A stretch of 64,000 nucleotides of DNA, taken from assembly GCF_900182955.1 (NCBI RefSeq), contig NZ_FXUL01000001.1:124001-188000 (forward strand), given 5' to 3'. The translations under genes and the position numbers were made by a program. This document shows, in pieces, positions 37,390 to 45,988 of this stretch. This stretch comes from Noviherbaspirillum suwonense. Its GTDB lineage: Bacteria > Pseudomonadota > Gammaproteobacteria > Burkholderiales > Burkholderiaceae_D. Each line of letters opens with the position of its first letter. Position 1 is the stretch's first letter. The notes under the pieces are model-generated. The model was not told the DNA's origin, made no database searches, and was given only the letters and a program-made list of their open reading frames with translations.

Positions 37390-38358
37390 ATGGAAAAATT
37401 GCTGGTAACCGGCGCAACTGGCCTCGTAGGCGCATCGCTGTGCCATACGCTTCTGGCGCGCGGTATCTCATTCGTCCCATGCGTGCGCAAGCTGCCGTCG
37501 ACCCAGTCGCCCGGACCAGCAATGTTTGAAACCGGGGATCTATCCGTCGCCGTAGACTGGACGCCTGCGCTTGCCGGCTGCACGGTCGTCGTACACCTTG
37601 CAGCCCGAGTGCACATGATGCAAGAGCAGGCTGCGGACCCGGAAGCGGTTTATCGAGCAATGAACGTGGACGCGACCATGCGACTGGCCGAACAGGCAGC
37701 AGCGCAGGGCGTCCGCCGCTTCATCTTCGTCAGCAGCGTGAAGGTAAATGGCGAGCACACGCTGAGCCAGCCGTTCCGCGCAAACGACCCTCCAGCGCCG
37801 GAAGATGCCTACGGCCGGTCCAAGCTGGCAGCTGAATTGGCGCTGCAGGCCTGGGCGGCCAGGACCGGGACCGAACTGGTAATCGTCAGGCCGCCGCTGG
37901 TGTATGGACCGGGTGTGCGCGCCAATTTCTTGCGGCTGATGCAGTTGGTGAAGTCGGGCGTGCCGCTGCCGCTGGGCAACGTCAGGAATAGTCGTAGCGT
38001 GGTTGCGCTTGGGAATCTGGTCGATTTCCTGTTGTTGTGCGCCAGTCATCCGGGCGCGGCTGGCGCTACCTGGATGGTGTCGGACAACCGCGACCTGAGT
38101 TTGCCGGAACTGATTACCTTAATCGCAACGGCAATGGGCCGGCCAGCCCGTTTGCTGCCAGTTCCCACCGGCCTGCTCGCGGCAGGCGCGAGTCTGCTGG
38201 GTCGTCGCGCTGCTGCCGGTCGCCTGCTCGACTCGCTTCAAGTGGACGTAAGGCCTGCGCTCGACCGGCTAGGTTGGACGCCACCGCTCGATGTCGAAAC
38301 GGGTATCCGGCTTGCCGTTGCGCCGCTGCTAAATCCCTATCCGATAGCTGATCAATGA
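37390..38358 (+). CDS. NAD-dependent nucleotide-sugar epimerase/4-reductase (WbpV/WreQ-like)
   Basis: A 322-residue extended SDR: VTGATGLVGASL for NAD(P), VVHLAARVHMM, FVSSVKVNGE, and the catalytic AYGRSKLAAE. Followed immediately by an initiating sugar transferase and a CapD-type 4,6-dehydratase. This trio matches loci that make UDP-6-deoxy-4-keto-GlcNAc and reduce it to QuiNAc or FucNAc-type sugars (for example wreQ-wreU-wreV of Rhizobium etli). The reaction (4-reduction versus 4-epimerisation) cannot be fixed from sequence. It overlaps the next gene by 4 bases. Confidence 0.82.
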   Translation: MEKLLVTGATGLVGASLCHTLLARGISFVPCVRKLPSTQSPGPAMFETGDLSVAVDWTPALAGCTVVVHLAARVHMMQEQAADPEAVYRAMNVDATMRLAEQAAAQGVRRFIFVSSVKVNGEHTLSQPFRANDPPAPEDAYGRSKLAAELALQAWAARTGTELVIVRPPLVYGPGVRANFLRLMQLVKSGVPLPLGNVRNSRSVVALGNLVDFLLLCASHPGAAGATWMVSDNRDLSLPELITLIATAMGRPARLLPVPTGLLAAGASLLGRRAAAGRLLDSLQVDVRPALDRLGWTPPLDVETGIRLAVAPLLNPYPIADQ

Positions 38359-38915
38359 AACGCATTACCGACTTCTGCATGGCGCTGCTACTGTCCGCGG
38401 TTTGCCTGCTTCCATGTGTGCTGATCGCGCTGCTTGTACGCCTGACCTCCCCCGGGCCCGCCCTCTACTGGTCCGACCGCGTCGGCCGCAAAAATGCCAT
38501 CTTCCGCATGCCCAAGTTCCGCACCATGCGCATCGATACGCCGGCCGTCGCAACTCATTTGCTCGGCGATCCAGACCGTTTCCTGACGCCGATCGGCTCC
38601 TTTCTGCGTAAAAGCAGCCTGGACGAGTTGCCGCAGTTGTGGAGCATCCTTTGGGGCGACATGAGTTTCGTCGGACCGCGCCCCGCCTTGTTTAACCAGC
38701 ACGACCTGGTCGCGCTGCGCACCCAGTTCCAGGTTGACGAGTTGCTGCCCGGGTTGACGGGTTGGGCGCAGGTGAATGGACGCGATGAACTCGCAATACC
38801 GGACAAGGTGAAACTGGATGCCGAATATCTGGCACGACAGTCGTGGCTGTTCGATCTAAAAATCCTTTTCATGACTTTCATTAAAGTTGTCAGGCGAGAT
38901 GGGGTGACACATTAA
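38355..38915 (+). CDS. Initiating sugar-phosphate (phosphoglycosyl) transferase, small PglC type
   Basis: A 186-residue monotopic phosphoglycosyl transferase. One N-terminal re-entrant hydrophobic helix (about 8-30) is followed by PKFRTMRID, SLDELPQLWSILWGD (with the catalytic DE pair), FVGPRPAL and PGLTGWAQVNGRD. It moves a sugar-1-phosphate onto undecaprenyl phosphate to start the repeat unit or O chain. The likely donor is the UDP-6-deoxy-N-acetylhexosamine made by its neighbours. Confidence 0.92.
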   Translation: MKRITDFCMALLLSAVCLLPCVLIALLVRLTSPGPALYWSDRVGRKNAIFRMPKFRTMRIDTPAVATHLLGDPDRFLTPIGSFLRKSSLDELPQLWSILWGDMSFVGPRPALFNQHDLVALRTQFQVDELLPGLTGWAQVNGRDELAIPDKVKLDAEYLARQSWLFDLKILFMTFIKVVRRDGVTH

Positions 38916-39036
38916 TAAAATGCCAAGTAAAACGTTCCGTTGTTCAACACGTCCGAGCCGGCGCTTGGCGGTGCTTCAAGACCATTCACCGCACCAGGCA
39001 GGTAAAATGCCCCCTCCAATGCCTAAAACACCATAA

Positions 39037-40977
39037 ATGAGAGCCGTACTAGAACTATCCCGGATCAAGAAGCAGCTGTTGGCTGCCAGCATCGACTCCA
39101 TCATGCTGCCGCTCATCTTCTTCCTGGCGATATGGCTGCGCTACGATGTCGTCGACATGACGCTGATGCGCCGGTACTGGTGGCTGATGCTGGCTATCCC
39201 TGTGGTATCCATCCCCATCTTCATCCGCACCGGCCTCTACCGGGCCATGATCCGCTTCATCGACCAGAAAATCGTCTACGTCGTCGTGTTAGGCGTCACC
39301 GTGTCACTGGTCGTACTTGTCACCACCGCCGCCATCGCCACCCGACTCGAAGGCCTGTCCCGCGGCGTATTCGGCATTTACTGGATCAGCGCAATCCTAT
39401 ACATGGTCGCCGGCCGCTTCATCGCTCGCGGCTACTTTATTCGTGTAATGGGCCCGATAGGTGGCACCCGCGTCGCCATCTACGGCGCCGGCGAAGCCGG
39501 CATCCAGCTTGCCAGCGCGCTCAGGCTGGTCCCGGACTACGCCCCGGTCGCCTTCATCGACGACAGCCGCGACCTGCAGGGCGCCACCATCGCCGGCATT
39601 CGCGTCTACAGTTCGCGCAACCTCGAAGACCTGATCGCCAAGCGCTCGATCAAGGAAATCCTGGTGGCCATGCCGTCCCTGACGCGCAGCCAGCAGAAAA
39701 CCATCCTCAACCGGCTCGAGCCGCTGAAGGTCAAGACCCGGGTGACGCCGCCGGTGGGCAGCCTGCTATCCGGCCAGCTCCGGCTGCAGGACGTGCGCGA
39801 CATCGAGATCGAGGACTTGCTGGGGCGCGATCCGGTGGCGCCGGACATGGCGCTCCTAGGCAGCTGCATCACCGGCAAGACGGTCATGGTGACCGGCGCT
39901 GGCGGCTCCATCGGCTCCGAACTGTGCCGGCAGATCATCCGCCTGAAGCCTGCGCGGATGCTGCTTCTGGAAAGCTCGGAGTACGCGCTGTATTCGATCG
40001 AGCAGGAACTGCAGGCAATGCGGCAGTCGCTGATGTTGGATAGCCAGGTCGAACTGCTGCCTTTCCTGGGCACGGTGCTCGACCAGCAGAAATGCACGCG
40101 CATCTTGCAGACCTTCGGCGCGGATACGATCTACCATGCCGCCGCTTACAAGCACGTGCCGCTGGTCGAGCACAATCCGGTCGAGGGCATACGCAACAAT
40201 GTGTTCGGCACGCTGTCCATCGCGCGTGCGGCGATGGAGGCCAGGGTAGGGCGCTTCGTGCTGATCTCGACCGACAAGGCGGTGCGGCCGACCAATGTGA
40301 TGGGCTGCACCAAGCGCATGGCCGAGCTGATCCTGCAGGCCTTTGCACGCGAGCAAAAGCACACCCGGTTTTGCATGGTACGGTTCGGTAATGTGCTCGG
40401 TTCATCGGGCTCGGTGGTGCCGCTGTTTCATAGCCAGATCATGGCCGGTGGTCCGATCACGGTGACGCATCCGGAAATCACGCGCTACTTCATGACCATC
40501 TCGGAAGCCGCGCAGCTGGTGCTGCAGGCGGGCGGCATGGGCGAGGGCGGCGATGTGTTCGTGCTCGACATGGGCGAGCCTGTCCGCATCATGGACCTGG
40601 CCAAGCGCATGGTCCACCTGAGCGGTCTCGAGGTGAAGACCGACGCCACGCCCGAAGGCACGATCGAGATCCGCCAGATCGGCTTGCGTCCGGGTGAAAA
40701 GCTGTATGAGGAATTGCTGATCGGCGCGAATGCGCAGGGCACCGGGCATCCGCTGATCATGCGGGCGCAGGAGGCGGAAATACCGTGGTCCGAACTGCTG
40801 GCCGACCTGGAGCGGCTCAACGACGCCTGCGCCCGTTTCGACTATGAAGCGGTGCGGGCGATACTGCTCGATGTCGTGTCCGAATATGCGCCGCAGTGCG
40901 GGATCGAGGATTTTGTCTGGAGCGCGCAGCGCAAGCCGGCCAAGCTGGAAACGGCGCGCATCCGCGCGGTGAAATAG
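39037..40977 (+). CDS. UDP-N-acetylglucosamine 4,6-dehydratase-type membrane protein (CapD/WbpM/PglF family)
   Basis: A 646-residue protein with four N-terminal membrane helices (about 15-130), a first Rossmann region (VAIYGAGEAGIQLASAL, about 150-165), and the catalytic SDR domain with VTGAGGSIGSELCRQI (from about 284) and STDKAVRPTNVMGCTKRMAE (about 411-430). WbpM-like enzymes convert UDP-GlcNAc to UDP-4-keto-6-deoxy-GlcNAc. Together with the two upstream genes it should supply and attach the first sugar of the polysaccharide. The gap of 121 bp before it could hold a promoter. Confidence 0.9.
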   Translation: MRAVLELSRIKKQLLAASIDSIMLPLIFFLAIWLRYDVVDMTLMRRYWWLMLAIPVVSIPIFIRTGLYRAMIRFIDQKIVYVVVLGVTVSLVVLVTTAAIATRLEGLSRGVFGIYWISAILYMVAGRFIARGYFIRVMGPIGGTRVAIYGAGEAGIQLASALRLVPDYAPVAFIDDSRDLQGATIAGIRVYSSRNLEDLIAKRSIKEILVAMPSLTRSQQKTILNRLEPLKVKTRVTPPVGSLLSGQLRLQDVRDIEIEDLLGRDPVAPDMALLGSCITGKTVMVTGAGGSIGSELCRQIIRLKPARMLLLESSEYALYSIEQELQAMRQSLMLDSQVELLPFLGTVLDQQKCTRILQTFGADTIYHAAAYKHVPLVEHNPVEGIRNNVFGTLSIARAAMEARVGRFVLISTDKAVRPTNVMGCTKRMAELILQAFAREQKHTRFCMVRFGNVLGSSGSVVPLFHSQIMAGGPITVTHPEITRYFMTISEAAQLVLQAGGMGEGGDVFVLDMGEPVRIMDLAKRMVHLSGLEVKTDATPEGTIEIRQIGLRPGEKLYEELLIGANAQGTGHPLIMRAQEAEIPWSELLADLERLNDACARFDYEAVRAILLDVVSEYAPQCGIEDFVWSAQRKPAKLETARIRAVK

Positions 40978-41060
40978 CGTTGCCCGAACAATCAGTGATG
41001 TCGCCGCGCCGGTATACTGCCGGCGTTTTTGTCCAACCTGAAATGCAGTACCCCTAAACC

Positions 41061-42437
41061 ATGCTCACACTCTCTCCTTCCATATTCAAGGCCTACGACA
41101 TCCGCGGCATCATCGGCAAGACGCTGGACGAATCGGTGGCCCGTCGCATCGGTCAGGCCTTCGGCACCGCGGTGCGCGCCAAGGGCGAAACCACGGTCGT
41201 GATCGGCCGCGATGGCCGCCTGTCCGGCCCCGGCCTGTCGGCCGCGCTGGCGGAAGGCCTGCAGGCGTCGGGCGTGGACGTGATCGACATCGGCGTGGTC
41301 GCTACGCCCATGGTCTACTTCGCCACCAGCACGCTGGAAGCGCGCTCGGGCATCATGGTCACCGGCAGCCACAATCCGCCGGACTACAACGGCTTCAAGA
41401 TGGTGCTGTCGGGCGAAGCGATCTACGGTGACGCCATCACCGCGCTGTACCGCACGATAGACAGCAACGGCTATGCGACGGGGCAGGGCAGCTACCGGGA
41501 GCACAATATCCGCGAAGCCTACCTGCAGCGCATCATCGGCGACATCAAGCTGGCGCGACCGATGAAGATCGTCATCGATGCCGGCAACGGCGTGGCGGGC
41601 GCTTTCGCCGGCGACCTGTACCGCGGCCTGGGCTGCGAAGTCACCGAGCTGTTCTGCGAGGTCGACGGCAACTTTCCCAACCATCACCCGGACCCGGCGC
41701 ATGTCGAAAACCTGCAGGACCTGATCCAGGCGCTGAAGACGTCCGACGCCGAACTCGGCCTGGCCTTCGACGGCGACGGCGACCGCCTCGGCGTGGTCAC
41801 CAAGGACGGCCAGGTGATCTTCCCGGACCGCCAGCTGATGCTGTTCGCGAAGGACGTGCTGACCCGCCATCCCGGCGAAAAAATCCTGTACGACGTCAAG
41901 TGCACGCGGCACCTCGCGAGCTGGGTCACCGAGAACGGCGGCGAGCCGCTGATGTGGAAGACCGGCCATTCGCTGGTCAAGGCCAAGATGCGCGAGACCG
42001 AAGCGCCGCTGGGCGGCGAGATGAGCGGCCATATCTTCTTCAAGGACCGCTGGTACGGCTTCGACGACGGCCTGTATGCCGGCGCCCGCCTGCTGGAGTT
42101 GATGAGCCGCGAGACCGACCCGTCGGCCGTGCTCAATGCGCTGCCGCAGTCGACCAGCACGCCCGAGCTGCAGCTGAAGCTCAATGAAGGCGAGAACTTC
42201 GCGCTGATCGAGAAGCTGCAGAAGGAAGCGACGTTCCCGGGTTCGGACCAGGTCATCACCATCGACGGCCTGCGCGTCGAATACCCGGACGGCTTCGGCC
42301 TGGCCCGCTCGTCCAACACCACGCCGGTGGTGGTGATGCGCTTCGAGGCCGAGAACGACGCGGCGCTGGCGCGCATCCAGGCCGAGTTCAAGCGCGTGAT
42401 CCAGGCTGCGAAGCCTGACGCAGCCCTGCCTTACTGA
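41061..42437 (+). CDS. Phosphomannomutase/phosphoglucomutase (AlgC/ManB family)
   Basis: A 458-residue alpha-D-phosphohexomutase. The phosphoserine loop is VTGSHNPPDYNGFKM, the metal loop is AFDGDGDRLGVV, the sugar loop is LGGEMSGHIFFKDRWYG, and the phosphate-binding C-terminal part is LARSSNTTPVVVMRFE. It supplies Glc-1-P to RmlA and/or Man-1-P. It lies after the CapD gene on the same strand. Confidence 0.92.
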   Translation: MLTLSPSIFKAYDIRGIIGKTLDESVARRIGQAFGTAVRAKGETTVVIGRDGRLSGPGLSAALAEGLQASGVDVIDIGVVATPMVYFATSTLEARSGIMVTGSHNPPDYNGFKMVLSGEAIYGDAITALYRTIDSNGYATGQGSYREHNIREAYLQRIIGDIKLARPMKIVIDAGNGVAGAFAGDLYRGLGCEVTELFCEVDGNFPNHHPDPAHVENLQDLIQALKTSDAELGLAFDGDGDRLGVVTKDGQVIFPDRQLMLFAKDVLTRHPGEKILYDVKCTRHLASWVTENGGEPLMWKTGHSLVKAKMRETEAPLGGEMSGHIFFKDRWYGFDDGLYAGARLLELMSRETDPSAVLNALPQSTSTPELQLKLNEGENFALIEKLQKEATFPGSDQVITIDGLRVEYPDGFGLARSSNTTPVVVMRFEAENDAALARIQAEFKRVIQAAKPDAALPY

Positions 42438-42484
42438 AGGGGCTGCATGCGGCAGGCAGGTTCACCCGGTGCGGTGGCGGCGGC

Positions 42485-43474
42485 GTGAACATCCTGATCG
42501 TGCGGGTGTCTTCGCTGGGCGACGTGGTGCATAACATGCCCATGCTCGCCGACCTGCGCCGCCACGTGCCGGACGCCCGGATCGACTGGGTGGTCGAGGA
42601 GTCGTATGCGAGCCTGGTGCGCCTCAACGACACGGTGCGCAACGTGATCCCGTTCGCGTTGCGGCGCTGGCGCAAGCACCTGGGCGACCCTGCCACCCGC
42701 GCCGAGATGCGCGCATTCCGCGACGCGCTGCGCGCGACATCCTACGACCTCGTGCTCGACACCCAGGGCCTGATCAAGACCGGTATCGTGATGCGCATGG
42801 CGCGGCTCGCGCCCGGCGGGCGGCGCATCGGCCTGGCCAATGCGACCGAGGGTTCCGGCTACGAGGCGCTGTCGCGCATCTTCCATACCGAGAGCGTGCC
42901 GGTCGGACGCCGTACGCACGCGGTGCAGCGGGCGCGGGAAGTGGCCGCGGCGGCGCTGGGTTATGCGGTGGAAGGGCCGGCCGACTTCAACCTGGGCGCG
43001 CCGGACCTCCAGCCGGCCTGGCTGCCGGCGCAACCGTATGCGGTCTTCTTTCATGGCACGGCGCGCGCGGCCAAGCAGTGGCCGGAAGCGAGCTGGATCG
43101 CGCTCGGCCGGCAACTCGTTGCGCACGGGCTGGCGCTGCTGCTGCCGTGGGGCAGCGCGGCCGAGCATGACGCGGCGCGCCGCATCGCGGCCGGGATTCC
43201 GGGAGCGCAGGTGCTGCCGAAGCTGCCGCTGATGGAGGCCGTGACGCTGGCGCAGCGGGCCGCGCTGGCGGTGGGCGTCGACACCGGGCTGACCCATATC
43301 GCAGCGGCCTTCGAGCGGCCGACGGTGGAGCTGTATTGCGACTCGCCGCGCTGGAAGACCGAGGGCAACTGGTCGCCGCGCATCGTCAACCTGGGCGACG
43401 CCGGCGCGCCGCCGGACGTGGCGCAGGCCGCGGCGGCGGCGCTGGCGCTGCTGGACCGGCACCCGGCCGGCTGA
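42485..43474 (+). CDS. waaC: ADP-heptose:LPS heptosyltransferase I
   Basis: A 329-residue GT9 enzyme that adds the first L,D-heptose to Kdo in the LPS inner core. N-terminal MNILIVRVSSLGDVVHNMP and ADP-heptose-binding VGVDTGLTHIAAAFERPTV are both typical; FHGTARAAKQWPEASW is the mid motif. The start is GTG at 42485. The Kdo hydroxylase and waaA genes follow on the same strand with short gaps, so core assembly genes are clustered. Confidence 0.93.
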   Translation: MNILIVRVSSLGDVVHNMPMLADLRRHVPDARIDWVVEESYASLVRLNDTVRNVIPFALRRWRKHLGDPATRAEMRAFRDALRATSYDLVLDTQGLIKTGIVMRMARLAPGGRRIGLANATEGSGYEALSRIFHTESVPVGRRTHAVQRAREVAAAALGYAVEGPADFNLGAPDLQPAWLPAQPYAVFFHGTARAAKQWPEASWIALGRQLVAHGLALLLPWGSAAEHDAARRIAAGIPGAQVLPKLPLMEAVTLAQRAALAVGVDTGLTHIAAAFERPTVELYCDSPRWKTEGNWSPRIVNLGDAGAPPDVAQAAAAALALLDRHPAG

Positions 43475-43506
43475 CCCAACATGGTGCGACAGGCATAATA
43501 CGGCTG

Positions 43507-44376
43507 ATGGAACAGCAAATCATCGACATTGACTCGGGCGCATTGCAGGACGGCGCTCCCAACCCGGACTGGATCGCGGCAGTGGAGGCCGGCAAGGTGC
43601 TGCATTTCCCGCACCGGCCCTTCGTGCTGCAGGACCACGAGCAGGCTTTCCTGACGCCGGCGGTGCGCGACCCCAAGGTGCGCAACATCAGCCTGGACGA
43701 CCGCGGCGGGTTGAAAGGCACGGTGCTGGAAGGCGCGCAGCAGACGCAGCTGGCGGCGATGGTGGGACGCTTCCGTGCCGAGGCGCATGCGCTGGTGGCC
43801 GCGCTGCTGCCGGCCTACACTGGCGTGCTGCGCGCCGCGCCCACGAGCTACCGGCCGGCGCAGGTCGAGACGCGCGCGCAGTCGTGGCGCGCGGACGACC
43901 GGCGGCTGCATGTCGACGCGTTCCCGTCGCGGCCCAATTACGGCGAGCGCATCCTGCGCGTGTTCACCAACATCAACCCGGAAGACCGGCCGCGCGTCTG
44001 GCGTGTCGGCGAGCCGTTCGAGGCGGTGGCCAGCCATTTCCTGCCGCGGCTGAAGCCGTACTCGCGCATGCAGGCACGGCTGCTGCGGGCGCTGCGCGTG
44101 ACCAAGTCGCTGCGCAGCGAATACGACCACCTGATGCTGCAGCTGCATGACGCGATGAAGTCCGACCTCGATTACCAGCGCGATGCGCGGCAGCAGACCA
44201 TGCCGTTCGCGCCTGGCGCGGTCTGGGTCTGCTTCTCGGACCAGACCTCCCATGCGGTCATGTCCGGCCAGTACATGCTGGAGCAGACCTTTCATCTCCC
44301 CGCGGACGCCCAGTACGACACGGCGTCCAGTCCCCTTGCCATATTGACGCGGCTGACAGGCCGGAATCTCATCTGA
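43507..44376 (+). CDS. kdoO: Kdo 3-hydroxylase (KdoO family Fe(II)/2-oxoglutarate dioxygenase)
   Basis: A 289-residue protein of the Kdo hydroxylase family, known from Burkholderia and Yersinia to turn Kdo of the LPS core into Ko. Likely iron ligands are in RLHVDAFPSRPN (His-x-Asp) and a later His in SDQTSHAVMSGQYMLEQTF. A nearby Arg in NPEDRPRVWRVG may bind 2-oxoglutarate. The ATG at 43507 gives family length. It lies between waaC and waaA, and its stop overlaps the waaA start by one base, which fits the role. Confidence 0.88.
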   Translation: MEQQIIDIDSGALQDGAPNPDWIAAVEAGKVLHFPHRPFVLQDHEQAFLTPAVRDPKVRNISLDDRGGLKGTVLEGAQQTQLAAMVGRFRAEAHALVAALLPAYTGVLRAAPTSYRPAQVETRAQSWRADDRRLHVDAFPSRPNYGERILRVFTNINPEDRPRVWRVGEPFEAVASHFLPRLKPYSRMQARLLRALRVTKSLRSEYDHLMLQLHDAMKSDLDYQRDARQQTMPFAPGAVWVCFSDQTSHAVMSGQYMLEQTFHLPADAQYDTASSPLAILTRLTGRNLI

Positions 44377-45644
44377 TGCGCTGGTTTTATTCTCTTCTGT
44401 GGTGGGTCAGCCTGCCCCTGGTGCTGCTGCGCCTGTGGTGGCGCGGCCGCAAGGAACCGGGCTACCGGCAACATATCGCCGAGCGGCTGGGTTTTTACGA
44501 CGGGCCGGCGCCTGTCGTCGACGGCCGGCTGGTCTGGCTGCATGCGGTGTCGGTCGGCGAGACCCGCGCCGCGGAGCCGCTGATCCGCGAACTGCTGGAC
44601 GTGTTTCCCGACTGCGCTCTGCTGCTCACGCACATGACGCCGACCGGCCGCGCCGCTGGCCGCGAGCTGTACGCCAAGTACGGCGAGCGGCTGCACCAGG
44701 TCTATCTGCCCTACGACACCGGCTGGATGGTGAAGCGCTTCCTCCGGCATTTCACGCCGCGCCTGTGCATCCTGATGGAGACCGAGGTGTGGCCCAACCT
44801 GATCGCGCAATGCAATGCGCACCAGGTGCCGGTGGCGCTGGTCAATGCGCGGCTGTCGGAGCGTTCGCTGGCGCGCGCCGGCCGCTTCGGCGGGCTGCTG
44901 CAGCAGGCGGCGCAGGGCATCGCCTTCATCGCCGCGCAGACCGAGGCCGACGCCGAACGGCTGCGCAAGGCTGGCGCGGCCAGCGTCGAGGTCACCGGCA
45001 ACATCAAGTTCGACGTCTGCCCGACGCCGGCCATGCTGGACGCCGGCGCGGCGATGCATACCCGTTTCGGTTCGCGCCGCGTGCTGCTGTGCGCCAGCAC
45101 CCGCGAGGGCGAGGAAACGCTGATCCTCGACGCGCTGGCGGAGGCCCCGCTGGGCGAGGCGCTGCTGGTGCTGGTGCCGCGCCATCCACAGCGCTTCGAC
45201 GATGTCGCGCGCGAGATCGAGGCGCGCGGCCTGACCTACCGGCGGCGCTCGTCGCTGGGCTATGAGGTCCCGCCCGACGTGCAGGTGGTGCTGGGCGACT
45301 CGATGGGCGAGATGTTTGCCTATTACGTTGCGGCCGACCTGGCCTTCATCGGCGGCAGCCTGCTGCCGCTGGGCGGGCAGAACCTGATCGAGGCCTGCGC
45401 GGTCGGCACCCCGGTGCTGATCGGCGAGCATACCTTCAACTTTGCCGCGGTCAGCAATGACGCGGTGACCGAAGGCGCAGCGATCCGCGTGCAGGACGCC
45501 ACGGCGATGCTGCAGCAGGCCGCGGCGCTGCTGGCCGACGACGACACCCGCCGCGCGATGGGCATGCGCGCGCGGGAATACGCGCTGCAGCACCGCGGCG
45601 CGACTGCGCGCACCGTGTGGCTGCTGGCGCCGCTGCTGGGTTGA
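44376..45644 (+). CDS. waaA: 3-deoxy-D-manno-octulosonic acid (Kdo) transferase
   Basis: A 422-residue GT30 enzyme that attaches Kdo to lipid A precursor. A single N-terminal membrane anchor (about 5-20), the catalytic region LHAVSVGETRAAEPLIREL (with Glu), LMETEVWPNLIAQC, and the C-terminal donor motif GGSLLPLGGQNLIEACAVG are visible. It overlaps the Kdo hydroxylase gene by one base. Confidence 0.95.
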   Translation: MRWFYSLLWWVSLPLVLLRLWWRGRKEPGYRQHIAERLGFYDGPAPVVDGRLVWLHAVSVGETRAAEPLIRELLDVFPDCALLLTHMTPTGRAAGRELYAKYGERLHQVYLPYDTGWMVKRFLRHFTPRLCILMETEVWPNLIAQCNAHQVPVALVNARLSERSLARAGRFGGLLQQAAQGIAFIAAQTEADAERLRKAGAASVEVTGNIKFDVCPTPAMLDAGAAMHTRFGSRRVLLCASTREGEETLILDALAEAPLGEALLVLVPRHPQRFDDVAREIEARGLTYRRRSSLGYEVPPDVQVVLGDSMGEMFAYYVAADLAFIGGSLLPLGGQNLIEACAVGTPVLIGEHTFNFAAVSNDAVTEGAAIRVQDATAMLQQAAALLADDDTRRAMGMRAREYALQHRGATARTVWLLAPLLG

Positions 45645-45649
45645 CGACG

Positions 45650-45811
45650 ATGGCCGACGCCCAGGACCCGCGGCCGACGCCGCCGGAACAGCCCGACGAC
45701 AGCGAATGCTGCCGCAGCGGCTGCGACCCGTGCATCTTCGACCTGTACCAGCAGGAGCTGGAGGAATATCGGCTGAAACTGAAGGAGTGGGAAGCGCGGC
45801 AGGCGGGGTAG
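45650..45811 (+). CDS. Small cysteine-rich oxidoreductase-like protein
   Basis: A 53-residue protein with the motif ECCRSGCDPCIFDLYQQELE, as in the oxidoreductase-like N-terminal domain family (PF09791), where CxxxCxxC precedes a short helix. Function is unknown; related domains occur in mitochondrial OXLD1. The ATG at 45650 follows waaA by 5 bp; a frame extending to 45617 overlaps waaA. Probably cotranscribed with waaA. Confidence 0.72.
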   Translation: MADAQDPRPTPPEQPDDSECCRSGCDPCIFDLYQQELEEYRLKLKEWEARQAG

Positions 45812-45868
45812 GGTGCGGGTTCGCATGCGTTCATTGCCCTCATACCCTTTCCAAGCTGCGGCAAACCG

Positions 45869-45940
45869 GATGAAAGCGATGGTTCCGATTCCCGTACGGT
45901 GCAATGCGCTGGCGCTTGTTACACCGTACCGGTTTTCATC
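45869..45940 (+). repeat. Imperfect long inverted repeat between waaA unit and fic
   Basis: Nested arms GATGAAA (45869-45875) with TTTCATC (45934-45940) and GTACGGTG (45894-45901) with CACCGTAC (45922-45929). It lies in the 177-bp convergent gap. No T-tract follows, so it is not a clear terminator. Confidence 0.4.
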
Positions 45941-45988
45941 GCACCCTGGGAGCCGGGGCGGGTATTGATCGGGCGAGTGGATGCTTTT

